Positions 36,600-45,440 of a stretch of DNA of 64,000 bases are shown here, one piece after another (the stretch's first letter is position 1; each line of letters begins with the position of its first letter). The notes beneath the pieces are model-generated. The model saw only the letters and a list, made by a program, of their open reading frames with translations, was not told where the DNA came from and did no database searches. A program made the translations under genes and the position numbers. Source of the DNA: CAYYJR01 sp964472305 (GTDB lineage: Bacteria > Armatimonadota > Hebobacteria > CAIYQO01); the NCBI GenBank assembly GCA_964472305.1, contig CAYYJR010000003.1, positions 1-64,000 on the forward strand, given 5' to 3'.

Positions 36600-36799
36600 C
36601 CTTGCCCCGGCATCGGCCTGTTGGGAGGTATTCACCGCCTGCCGGCACATTTCACGGCAACGCATCGCAGAATCGGCAGGACATTCCTTGCCGGTGCTGA
36701 ACAGATGCATCAATGCTCCAGCGACTGCGCGCTGACGAACGCCATACCCCTGCCATCACTCTCCAGGCCAGCAGCAGTCACCGGAATAAGGATACGACG

Positions 36800-36982
36800 A
36801 TGCCCGTTAAGATCGAACGCATCGACGCCGGTGATTTCATCCCGCACGACCAGGGACAGACGCCTGACGACGAGCGCGCCCACCAGCATGCTCCGTGTCA
36901 GCGCGTCGATCCCGCCGCCTTCCTGCTCAGCGTGCACCCGGGCACCGCCGGCTGGGAAGCCGCATACGAGATCGCTGAGTAA
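36800..36982 (+). CDS. Small hypothetical protein (60 aa)
   Basis: A 60-residue frame, MPVKIERIDAGDFIPHDQGQ onward, with AAGGAT 7-12 bases before the ATG. Third codon positions are strongly G/C, like real genes here. It is acidic, with several His and one Cys, and has no signal or membrane segment. I do not recognise a family. It lies between the decayed dehydrogenase and the FGE-like gene. A chance frame cannot be excluded. Confidence 0.45.
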   Translation: MPVKIERIDAGDFIPHDQGQTPDDERAHQHAPCQRVDPAAFLLSVHPGTAGWEAAYEIAE

Positions 36983-37144
36983 CATACCGGGAACAAGCAT
37001 TGTATACACGTCATGCGCGACGATTCTCACCGGACCTGGGAAATACACCTGTGCAAGCCTGGCCGGTCACCCGGACGGTGACACCCCTTGCATGAAACGG
37101 AAAGCAGCGAACGGCAGTCGTGCCTGATTGAAAGGAGATCCAGC

Positions 37145-38644
37145 ATGAGAGGCAAGCACGCGCGATGGACCTGGGCGGTGGCACTCTGCGTGGTATTGGC
37201 CGGTGGGACGGGGTGGGCTGACAGTCTGGCGGTCAGCGAGGCTCGGTTGCCCAACCGGGCGAAGGGTGGCATCCAGATGATACATGTTGACCTGCACTGG
37301 TCGAGCTCCTGGCGGAACGACCTGCCGGGCGCGGGACAGTGCGAGCCGAATAACTACGACGCGGCCTGGGTGTTCGCCAAGTACCGCGCAGGCGACGGCC
37401 CGTGGCAACCGGCCACGTTGAGCCCAAAGACAGCCGACCACAGCGTGCCAGCCGGCGCGGCGCTGTCGGTGGGGCAGACGGACGGCAAAGGCATGGGCGT
37501 GTTTCTGTACCAGCGCGCCAACGGCATGGGCGAGTTTACGGCCAACAACGTGGGGCTGTGCTGGCAGCGGGCGGCCAACGGGCTGGATGACGGCACGCCG
37601 GTCACCGTGAAAGTCTTCGCCCTGGAGATGGTCTACGTGCCGCGGGGAGCCTTCTGGGTAGGGGACGGATTGACGGACGGGGCGCAGTTCTATGCCGGCG
37701 GTGCCGGCACGAATCCGTTCAATATCACCAGCGAGGCCGAGATCACCATCGGGCCTGCCGCGGGCAACCTGTATTCCGGCAAGACATCCAAGTGGAGTGG
37801 AGATCAGGCGGGCGTACTGTCGGCGGCCTTCCCCAAGGGGTATGCGGCATTTTACGCGATGAAACACGAACTCACCCAGGCGCAGTATGCGGACTACCTC
37901 GGCACGCTGACGGCCAAACAGGTGGATGTCCGTTGGGATTCATGGTGGGGACCGATTCCCAACGGTTACTGGGCGCGGGATGCGCGTATGTGTGGCATCA
38001 GGAAGACGGATGGTGCCTACGCGTCGAGTATGCCGCTCAAGGCAGCCGGTTTCTTACGCTATCCGGATATGGCGGCATACCTGGATTGGGCGGGATTGCG
38101 CCCGATGACGGAGTTGGAATTCGAGAAAGCGTGCCGGGGACCGCTGACGCCGGTGGCGGGCGAATTTGCCTGGGGGGACACGAAATACGTGCCGGTAGAT
38201 GGCCTGGAGAATGAAGGGACACCCGCGGAGCGGCCGACGAACTACCAGAAGGCCAACCTCGCTTCGTCTAAATGTGTGTTGATGCGGGTGGGGTGCCTGG
38301 GCGCCGGCAGCGGGTCGCGGCGCCTCATGGGCGCCGGCTATTACGGCATGACGGAACTCTCGGGCAATCAGCTTGAATCCATCATTTCGGCGGGATCGGC
38401 GCAGGGGCGTGCGTTCACCGGGCTGCACGGTGACGGACTGTTGACCGACAATGGCGATGGGGACGTGCCGAATTGGCCGCGGCAGGACGGCGTCGGCTGG
38501 GGTATTCGCGGCGGAGGTGGCGGCTGGGCGGGGAGCATCAGTGGCGCGCGCATCTCCGACCGACAAGGTGCGGCCGCTGGCGGGAGCCCGGACAGCGACG
38601 GGCATTACCTGTATGGCGTGCGTGGCGTGCGGACGGCGCCGTGA
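37145..38644 (+). CDS. Secreted FGE-sulfatase (SUMF1)-domain protein
   Basis: A 499-residue protein with a signal peptide (ARWTWAVALCVVLAGGTGWA). The first 180 residues are a beta domain with HVDLHWSSSWRNDLPG. From about residue 185 the formylglycine-generating-enzyme fold is clear: MVYVPRGAFWVGDG, FYAMKHELTQAQYADYL, GLRPMTELEFEKACRG and, at the end, YGVRGVRTAP. The paired catalytic Cys of true FGE are not seen at the usual place near the C-terminus, so enzyme activity is unlikely; such domains often bind ligands or act as surface modules. AAAGGAG precedes the ATG. It leads a run of secreted carbohydrate-related genes. Confidence 0.83.
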   Translation: MRGKHARWTWAVALCVVLAGGTGWADSLAVSEARLPNRAKGGIQMIHVDLHWSSSWRNDLPGAGQCEPNNYDAAWVFAKYRAGDGPWQPATLSPKTADHSVPAGAALSVGQTDGKGMGVFLYQRANGMGEFTANNVGLCWQRAANGLDDGTPVTVKVFALEMVYVPRGAFWVGDGLTDGAQFYAGGAGTNPFNITSEAEITIGPAAGNLYSGKTSKWSGDQAGVLSAAFPKGYAAFYAMKHELTQAQYADYLGTLTAKQVDVRWDSWWGPIPNGYWARDARMCGIRKTDGAYASSMPLKAAGFLRYPDMAAYLDWAGLRPMTELEFEKACRGPLTPVAGEFAWGDTKYVPVDGLENEGTPAERPTNYQKANLASSKCVLMRVGCLGAGSGSRRLMGAGYYGMTELSGNQLESIISAGSAQGRAFTGLHGDGLLTDNGDGDVPNWPRQDGVGWGIRGGGGGWAGSISGARISDRQGAAAGGSPDSDGHYLYGVRGVRTAP

Positions 38645-38690
38645 GGGCGGGTGACCCAATGCGGAGGCGAAGACGAAAGGAAGGGGAATT

Positions 38691-40178
38691 ATGGCACAAA
38701 CGATAAAGACCGCCATCGGTATGGCGTTGTGCTGCCTGGGATTGATCACCGTTCTCCCGGTTTGGGCCAACGAGGCAATGCCACCCGCAGCTCAGCCGGG
38801 AAGCCCCGTGCTGATACTCCCGAAGGGAACGCCGGTCACGGTGACCGGCATGACCGGGAAAGGCGGAACTCCGGCGACGCAACCCACGACGGTGACAGCC
38901 AGTTGGGATGACGAGGGATTGACCGTGGTGTTCGATTGTACGGACACCGCCCTCGTCGCCGAGTGGGCGGAAACCCGCGATTCCGATAAGACCTGGAAAG
39001 ACGACAGTGTGGCCGTGCTGCTCGACATCGGACATCATCATTACGAAGCCGATAACCTGATCATGTTCAAGCTATCCGTCGCGGGGGGACTTCAGGATTG
39101 CCGCGGAAAAGGCAGGGACATCTATTTTAATGTCCCGGGGGTCACCTCAGAGATCACCTTCCCGCCGGTTCCCATCCCCGCGTGGAGAATCATGCCGCCA
39201 ACGCCGGAACAGATAAAAGCGGCCGCACCGACGGGGGTGCTTCCCAACCACTGGCGCGGCACGATCCGGATTCCGTGGATGGGACTGGGCATGAAACCCA
39301 AAGAAGGCGACATCTGGGGGGTGAACTTCACCCGCATCGATCAGCCCGGCCTTAATTTCATGGCGTGGGCGCCGTTTGATGGGAATTTTGAAGAGATGCG
39401 ATCATTCGGGCACCTGCTGTTCGCGACGAAAGATGCGCCGTCCGACGACAAAGGCATGGCGCGCGAATTGGTGCGGCAAGATCATGTCCGCAGCGCCCGG
39501 GAGTCCGTCAACGAGGGAAACATCCTGACATTGAGCGGAACGCAACCCGTCAACATCACCGATTTTCGCGTCATCAAGTCCGGCGCTCCGGCGAAGCAGG
39601 CCACAAGCGCAACGCTGAGTTCAAGCGGCGACAAGCTGGATATTGTTATCGATTGTGCCGATACCGGCATCGTCGCGGAACAAAAAGGACATGACAATGT
39701 CAAACTCTGGAAGGACGACAGCGTATATATCTGGCTAGATCCCGGGCATACGCACAATCCGAGCAGCAATATCATGGTGCAGATTTCCGCCAGCGGCGAG
39801 TGGCTCGATCAGCGCAATGGCGATCTCAAATTTGAGATCGAAGGCATGGCCGTCACGGTCAGCCGCATCGATACAGGCTGGCGGGTGCATGTCACCATGC
39901 CCTGGAAAGGGCTTGGCATGGAGCCGCCAAAACCAGGCGACGTCTGGGGTGTGAACCTGACCCGCATGGATCAACCCGGTAAGCTTGACTATGAAAACAT
40001 GGAATCCTCCTCCTGGCTAGCCCTGCCGAATGGCGATCCCGCGACGCTGGACCGCTGGGGGCACATCGTATTCGGCGGAGGAACGGATGGCACGCAAGCC
40101 GCGAATATCGCGCAGCAATCGATGGCAAAAACGCACGAGGCGAGATGGCAGGCCATTATGGTACAGAACACTAAATAA
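38691..40178 (+). CDS. Secreted protein with two CBM9-like domains
   Basis: A 495-residue protein with a signal peptide (hydrophobic part AIGMALCCLGLITVLPVWA). Two CBM9-like domains are visible at about 55-245 and 290-470. Each has the core VxFDCTDTALVAE or VIDCADTGIVAE, then KxWKDDSV and a MxFK/MVQIS strand, then RIPWMGLGMKP or TMPWKGLGMEP with WGVNxTRxDQPG. CBM9 domains bind reducing ends of glycans, and the repeats suggest two binding sites. Its last 95 residues are repeated, nearly intact, after the next gene (43640-43948). AGGAAGGGG precedes the ATG. Confidence 0.85.
   Translation: MAQTIKTAIGMALCCLGLITVLPVWANEAMPPAAQPGSPVLILPKGTPVTVTGMTGKGGTPATQPTTVTASWDDEGLTVVFDCTDTALVAEWAETRDSDKTWKDDSVAVLLDIGHHHYEADNLIMFKLSVAGGLQDCRGKGRDIYFNVPGVTSEITFPPVPIPAWRIMPPTPEQIKAAAPTGVLPNHWRGTIRIPWMGLGMKPKEGDIWGVNFTRIDQPGLNFMAWAPFDGNFEEMRSFGHLLFATKDAPSDDKGMARELVRQDHVRSARESVNEGNILTLSGTQPVNITDFRVIKSGAPAKQATSATLSSSGDKLDIVIDCADTGIVAEQKGHDNVKLWKDDSVYIWLDPGHTHNPSSNIMVQISASGEWLDQRNGDLKFEIEGMAVTVSRIDTGWRVHVTMPWKGLGMEPPKPGDVWGVNLTRMDQPGKLDYENMESSSWLALPNGDPATLDRWGHIVFGGGTDGTQAANIAQQSMAKTHEARWQAIMVQNTK
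39888..40175 (+). repeat. Copy 1 of a 0.3-kb direct repeat
   Basis: This 3' part of the CBM9 gene recurs at 43640-43929 with most bases identical (long exact blocks such as CAGCAATCGATGGCAAAAAC). The copies are about 3.75 kb apart and flank the 40324-43617 gene. Confidence 0.88.
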
Positions 40179-40323
40179 CGGAAGTAACGGCCAGCAATTT
40201 CCCTTCGCGTTTGTCTATGACGGGCAGGCAGCGGAATCGGTGCACTGCATCACAATCACGTAATTCGTCATGCCGGGGGGCTGAGATTGGACTCTCCCGC
40301 TCCGCATGAGAGAGGGGCGACAG

Positions 40324-43300
40324 ATGCGACTTATACGAATCAGCCTGGCATGTTTGTTATGCCTGTGCGGTGTGTTGGCGTACGGCGCGGAGGACTGGCA
40401 TGGTCAGGCCTGTTATGCACGCGCGAAAACCGAGGCGCGGCTCATACCGATGCAACCGCTGGGCGAGCGGAAGATCGCCATCGACGGCAAGCTGGACGAT
40501 TGGGGCGCCATGCGTCAGGACAGCTTTGCCATTCACCAGTTGCTGGATCATACTGTCCCGGACTTTCATCAATCATGGAAGGCACCATGGGAACACCAGC
40601 CGATGGACGCGGCGCTGATCAAGCTGGCATACGACACGGAGGCGCTCTATCTGGCCGTACAGGTCGCGGACGACACGGTGATCTCTCCGGTCGATAAGCG
40701 CCTGGGCGGTGATGTCGTGGACACATACCTTGATCTACGCCCGCTCATGGGTGACGGGCCGAACCTGGGGCACGTCAAATACACAGACGGCGTATTTCAA
40801 ATCGTATTCGGGCCCCCGACCGCGGAACTGCCCGTTTATGTCGAGCAACCGGCGAGCGAGATGTTCCCCGATTGGAAGCTCAATCAGAAAGTGCCCCGCC
40901 TGGGGCCGTTCGACGCCAAAGGCAGTGTATTTCCGGGCGGATACATGATCGAGATGCGTCTCCCCCTGTCGAGCATCCCGTATAAGCTGGCCCCCGACCG
41001 GCTGACACAGCCGATCGGCTTCGAGATGATGATCGCCGACCAGGATGCCGCGCGCCCCAAGGGGCAACCCGATCGTCTGTTTTATTCGTGCAGCGGATAC
41101 AGCGGCGGCCGCGATTACTTCAAGTCCGCCGCCATGTTTGCTTGCACGGATCCGGAGCTGCGCACCACGCTGCACCTCTCCCGCTTGCGTAACAACCCGT
41201 TGAAAATGGCACCCGGTGGCGACGAATGCGAGGGGTGGATCATCACGGACCTGGGCGAGAAGAACGTGGAAGACGCATATATTGCCGCGAGCAAGGCCGT
41301 TCCGGGGTATGTGGAGCCGGCCGTCAAGTCGAAGGAACCGTTCACGACCTATCCATGCAAGGCGCTGGGATTGGCGTTTCACCACCGCCGGGTGCTCTCC
41401 CGCCTGCCTGCCGCGGCCCCCGCCTGCGTGGGCAACCGCTATGCCGCCGTATTCCCGACAGATGGCACGAACGTGAAAATTGACGGCAATCTGGGCGAGT
41501 GGGCAGATTTTGACCGGACGACGGCGTCGATCTACGAAAACGGCAACCTGCAGGTCAACGCCGGCCTGCCGGGTCGGACCGATACAGCCCAGGTCAAATT
41601 GATGACCGCAAATGATACCCTCTACGTCGGCATGCGCGTGAAGGACAACTCCGTGATCAACCCGGGCGGCGCCGCCAACCGCTTCGCGGGCGACAGCGTC
41701 CAGCTCTTCCTGGACGTGCGCTCTCCGGCCGCCGACGCCAATCCCATGAGCAGCGGAGCTTACACTGACGGCGTCTATAACTTCCTGATCGTGCCCCCCA
41801 CGGACGACGGACAACAGGCGGAGTTCCGCCAGGGCCCGCAACCCGTGCGGAAAGCGGGACTGATCGAGTTCGCCAGCAGCAAAGTGAAAGATGGATACAC
41901 GGTCGAGATGGCGATCCCCCTGGCCAGCTTAGTAGATAAGCCGACGCCCGGTCGTTTCCAGCAACCATTCGGCTCCGAGGTGCTGGTGGCGGATATCGAC
42001 AAGCCGGATGCCAACGGGCAATACGATCCGCTGCTGTTCTACTCCTGGGGCAGCTTTTCTGAGCAGACATTGCGATCAGGGCCGCAAAACTTCAGTTGCA
42101 CCGACTACCTGCCCAATCGCTTGCCAGAAATCAGGGCGCTGGTGGATACCGCGCCAGCCCATATTGCGGTGGATTTCACCAGGAAGCTGCAGAGCGTGAC
42201 CGGATTCGGCGGAAATATTCTCCGGGACGCGGAACCGGGACCGCATGGCGGAGGCAGCGTGCCCGGCATGTATGGCCCGGGCAGGCCCGGTACCCTCTAT
42301 ATCGCGGAGCACCTCACCCCGGCGTGGATCAACATGAACGCGAGCTTATGGCAGTGGGGAGATCCGGCCGATCCGAATCGCTTCGGGACCTGGACGCCGG
42401 ACTTTTTAAGCATCGGCACGCGCCTCACAGCCAAAATGCTGGCGTCCATGGACGGAACGCCCATTGACACCATCATGCAAGCGCAAATGAAAGGCTCCGA
42501 CTCCCACGGCATCTGGAACAAGTCCATCGTCGACTGGTTCCTGATCTCGATCAAACCGTGGGCGCGCCCGGACACGCGCCTGTGCCTGTATGTCGATAAA
42601 ATGCCGTTGGAAAGCCTGATGGGCGGGGGCAAGCCACTGCCGCGGGACCTGTGGCCGAAATACGCCGATGTGATCACCTCGTATCTGGAATATGCTCGGA
42701 AGGTGTATGGCATCGAATTCGCGGACTTCGTCATAAAGAACGTCCCCTGGGGGTCGTATACATTCAACAGCGACCAGCAGGAATACGCCGATTTTCTTAA
42801 GCTCCTGGGCCAGTCCTTCGAAAAGGCCGGCTTGAAGACGAAACTCCTGCTGAGCGACATGGATAACATGTTTGCCTTCCGCTGGTATGCGGGACTGGTC
42901 CCCATATTGAACCACGATAAGGAGTTGCAGCAATACGTAGATGCACTGGGGATCGAGATGACCGGAGGGGTGGACACGAATCTGGCCACTTACCGCCTGT
43001 GGGGCGATCTGGCCGCCTCGATGAACAAGCCGCTGCTGATCACCAGTTTCGGCAGGCCGTACACCGGATCGACCACTTACCTGTTCGATGAAATGCGGCA
43101 ATGGCAACTCATCATGCGCGAACTGAAGCCGACGGGCATCCTGGTCCGGCAGTTCGTGGCCGAGAAATCCAACAAATGGCTTATGGTGTGGAACAAGGAA
43201 GTTCTGCAGGATAAGGACCGTGGGCTCCCCGTCCTGCAGACTGGCATCATGCCGGCCACCGAAGAAAATGCGCTGCCCAGCCTGCGCTTCTGGTTCACCA

Positions 43301-43617
43301 AGCAGCTCTGCGACCTGACGCCGGCCGGCCATGCGGTGCAGACCGCATCCGATCATCCGCAGGTGCTGGTGACCGGGTTCGCCGGCACACGCGACGGCCG
43401 CGACGTGTATACGCTGCATATCAGCAACGCCGGCCCGGCACGCCAGACTACGGTGACCGGCCTGCCCGCTACCGTGAAGCGCCTGCGCATCGTGCGCAGC
43501 GGCGCGGGAGAGTCTTTCCATGAAGACGGCAACGTGGACGTCGTCAAAGGTTCCGCAACGATCGACCTGCCCGGCTGGTCGCTGGTGAGCGTGACAACCA
43601 TGCCGCCCGCACGTTGA
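40324..43617 (+). CDS. Secreted CBM9-CBM9-GH30-like protein, probably catalytically inactive
   Basis: A 1097-residue protein with a signal peptide (MRLIRISLACLLCLCGVLAYG). Two CBM9-like domains lie at about 45-270 and 380-585 (LYLAVQVADDTVISP, LYVGMRVKDNSVINP). A TIM-barrel follows at about 605-960, opening with QSVTGFGGNILRD as in GH30. A C-terminal beta-sandwich runs to the end. The GH-A acid/base motif NEP is NVP here (806-808), and the nucleophile position at the next-to-last strand (LLITSFGRPY) has Ser908 instead of Glu. So the barrel looks like a pseudoenzyme. ATG 40324 follows GAGAGGGG. It probably binds polysaccharide outside the cell. Confidence 0.8.
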   Translation: MRLIRISLACLLCLCGVLAYGAEDWHGQACYARAKTEARLIPMQPLGERKIAIDGKLDDWGAMRQDSFAIHQLLDHTVPDFHQSWKAPWEHQPMDAALIKLAYDTEALYLAVQVADDTVISPVDKRLGGDVVDTYLDLRPLMGDGPNLGHVKYTDGVFQIVFGPPTAELPVYVEQPASEMFPDWKLNQKVPRLGPFDAKGSVFPGGYMIEMRLPLSSIPYKLAPDRLTQPIGFEMMIADQDAARPKGQPDRLFYSCSGYSGGRDYFKSAAMFACTDPELRTTLHLSRLRNNPLKMAPGGDECEGWIITDLGEKNVEDAYIAASKAVPGYVEPAVKSKEPFTTYPCKALGLAFHHRRVLSRLPAAAPACVGNRYAAVFPTDGTNVKIDGNLGEWADFDRTTASIYENGNLQVNAGLPGRTDTAQVKLMTANDTLYVGMRVKDNSVINPGGAANRFAGDSVQLFLDVRSPAADANPMSSGAYTDGVYNFLIVPPTDDGQQAEFRQGPQPVRKAGLIEFASSKVKDGYTVEMAIPLASLVDKPTPGRFQQPFGSEVLVADIDKPDANGQYDPLLFYSWGSFSEQTLRSGPQNFSCTDYLPNRLPEIRALVDTAPAHIAVDFTRKLQSVTGFGGNILRDAEPGPHGGGSVPGMYGPGRPGTLYIAEHLTPAWINMNASLWQWGDPADPNRFGTWTPDFLSIGTRLTAKMLASMDGTPIDTIMQAQMKGSDSHGIWNKSIVDWFLISIKPWARPDTRLCLYVDKMPLESLMGGGKPLPRDLWPKYADVITSYLEYARKVYGIEFADFVIKNVPWGSYTFNSDQQEYADFLKLLGQSFEKAGLKTKLLLSDMDNMFAFRWYAGLVPILNHDKELQQYVDALGIEMTGGVDTNLATYRLWGDLAASMNKPLLITSFGRPYTGSTTYLFDEMRQWQLIMRELKPTGILVRQFVAEKSNKWLMVWNKEVLQDKDRGLPVLQTGIMPATEENALPSLRFWFTKQLCDLTPAGHAVQTASDHPQVLVTGFAGTRDGRDVYTLHISNAGPARQTTVTGLPATVKRLRIVRSGAGESFHEDGNVDVVKGSATIDLPGWSLVSVTTMPPAR

Positions 43618-43639
43618 CGCCGGCGGTCTCCGACGGGCA

Positions 43640-43948
43640 CATGTCACCATGCCGTGGAAAGGACTTGGCATGGAGCCGCCGCAACCTGGAGACGTCTGTG
43701 GCGTGAACCTGACCCGCATGGATCAGCCCGGCAAGCTTGACTACGATAACATGGAATCCTCCTCCTGGCTTGCCCTGCCGAATGGCGATCCCGCGACGCT
43801 GGACCGCTGGGGACATCTCATATTCGGCGGAGGAGCGGAAGGCACGCCGGCCGCGCATCTCGCCCAGCAATCGATGGCAAAAACGCATGAGGCGCGATGG
43901 CAGGCCATCATGGCACAGAACACCAAACTAAAGGAAAATGGCGACTAG
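43640..43948 (+). pseudogene. Duplicated C-terminal fragment of the CBM9 gene
   Basis: The segment repeats the last 95 residues of the 38691-40178 product (TMPWKGLGMEPPQPGDVCGV through MAQNTK). It then runs 5 residues past the original stop. It has no signal peptide or ribosome site and starts inside the repeat, so it is a remnant, not a functional gene. It may mark a tandem CBM9 array that later lost one member. Differences from copy 1 are mostly silent, which suggests fairly recent duplication or past selection. Confidence 0.85.
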
Positions 43949-43985
43949 AGAGTTGTGGTGAGATTCAGTATCGTTCAATAGTCAT

Positions 43986-44012
43986 GTGGCACGGGCGGGA
44001 CGCCCGTGCCAC
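43986..44012. repeat. REP-like palindrome at a convergent junction
   Basis: GTGGCACGGGCG (43986-43997), loop GGA, and CGCCCGTGCCAC (44001-44012) form a perfect 12-bp stem. A shortened copy is at 16183-16200. Both are between convergent genes. It may be a dispersed palindromic element that also ends transcription. Confidence 0.75.
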
Positions 44013-44106
44013 GCTGGAGGCGATGATGTGTATTGAACGGTATTGTAATACGGATTACGTCATCATCTGACAGTTGTTTGGTCCGTCACGGCGAGTGCCC
44101 CCCGCT

Positions 44107-45438
44107 TCACCGCCACAGGTACAGCGGCAGCAGGCTTACCGCGGAGGCGAGGAAGCCGAGGGCGGCTTGCGGCAGCCAGGGGAAGCGCTCTTCCGCGCGC
44201 TTGCCGGGCGGGGGGATGGCGCGGTTGAAGGCGGCGGTGACCGCCAGCACGATGCCAAAGGCGACCGCCGTACCGAGCAGCAGGCGCGGGGCGACGCCGT
44301 TGAGCAGCAGGAAGGGGGGCATGAGCACGACCCACCCCTTGCCGGCGGCCAGGCCGACGTCGGCACTGGTGGCGACGCGGAGCTGCAATTCGCGCGCGTA
44401 GCCGACGCCCACGAAGGCCAACTGGGCGGCATAGCCGACGGTATACGGCAGCAGCAGTTCCCAGTGGTTGAGCGAGCGGGCGAGCGCCAGCAGCAGCAAT
44501 CCCGGCGCGCAGACCGCCACCACCGCGTGGATGTCGTGCGGGCGGCGGCGCAGATATTCCGCGTTGGGCCACACCAGCGGATAGGCAAGGTAAAAGATGA
44601 GCGGCGGCAGCAGCCACGCCCACCCGCCCAGCGACCAGGTGAGGTAACCCACCAGCGCGGCGCCGAACAGCGCGCCGTCGTTCAACGTGGAACGGCTGCG
44701 CAGGAAAAAGACGAACAGCACCCACAGCACGGTAGCGAGCAGCAACGTCGCCAGCCGCGGCACGTCCATGGGCAGGTAGCCGACCAGCAGCAGGTAGCCG
44801 CCCAGCGGGATGAGCAGGTTGTCCAGCCCGTTCCAGGCGATCGCCTCGATCTGCATCACCAGCAGGCCGATGGTCAACCCGAGCAGCAGCGTTTCCGCGC
44901 GCCCGGTGTCGGTGAACAGCAGCAACGGCACGTGGGTGCTGAAAAACGCCACCGTAAAGAACGCCACCGATCCCTCCGCGCTCTTCCACCCGCCCGCCGA
45001 TTGGTACTGGCGGTGCCCGTAGAAGATGCCGATCAACGCGGCCACCGCGTCGGCCAGCGTGAGCAGCAGGATGGGGATGCAGTAGTACACCGGCTGGCGG
45101 TCGGAGAGTTGGAACACCAGCGCGACGCTGATCGGGAAGTAGATATCGCCCAGCGAACTGCGCTCCACGGTGTCGATCACCCCACCGAGCCGGGCGCGCA
45201 GCGGCCCCGACACCTTGGCGCTGACGAACAGCAGCACCGACAGCGCGGCCAGCACCCACACCGGCCAGGCGGCGGCGAAGACCCAGGGAAACGTGAGCGT
45301 GACCAGTCCCATGCCGACGTGCAGCAGCTTGCGCGGGATCTCCGGGTGCGGGCGAAATGTCGTCGCGTACCGGCGCAGCCCGCCCATGATGCCGACCAGG
45401 GCGACCAGCGTAAGCCCCATGCCCAGCCACGGGTGCAT
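44107..45438 (-). CDS. Phytol/dolichol kinase-like membrane protein
   Basis: A 443-residue polytopic protein with about 12 spans. The N-terminal half matches the CTP-dependent lipid-alcohol kinase family (phytol kinase VTE5, dolichol kinase SEC59, and related cytidylyltransferases): RKLLHVGMGLVTL, then LADAVAALIGIFYGH and the signature GGWKSAEGSVAFF (GKxKSxEGS-like). Such enzymes phosphorylate prenyl alcohols. The C-terminal half (about 215-443) adds more spans of unknown purpose. The start at 45438 gives MHPWLGMGL. It lies 2 bp after the BtaA-like gene, so the three minus-strand genes are cotranscribed. Confidence 0.75.
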   Translation of the reverse strand: MHPWLGMGLTLVALVGIMGGLRRYATTFRPHPEIPRKLLHVGMGLVTLTFPWVFAAAWPVWVLAALSVLLFVSAKVSGPLRARLGGVIDTVERSSLGDIYFPISVALVFQLSDRQPVYYCIPILLLTLADAVAALIGIFYGHRQYQSAGGWKSAEGSVAFFTVAFFSTHVPLLLFTDTGRAETLLLGLTIGLLVMQIEAIAWNGLDNLLIPLGGYLLLVGYLPMDVPRLATLLLATVLWVLFVFFLRSRSTLNDGALFGAALVGYLTWSLGGWAWLLPPLIFYLAYPLVWPNAEYLRRRPHDIHAVVAVCAPGLLLLALARSLNHWELLLPYTVGYAAQLAFVGVGYARELQLRVATSADVGLAAGKGWVVLMPPFLLLNGVAPRLLLGTAVAFGIVLAVTAAFNRAIPPPGKRAEERFPWLPQAALGFLASAVSLLPLYLWR

Positions 45439-45440
45439 CG

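Noticed and set aside
36600..36799. Remaining Rossmann half of the decayed dehydrogenase
   Set aside because: No frame in this stretch shows the GxGGVG or later family motifs, so the half is deleted, not frameshifted.
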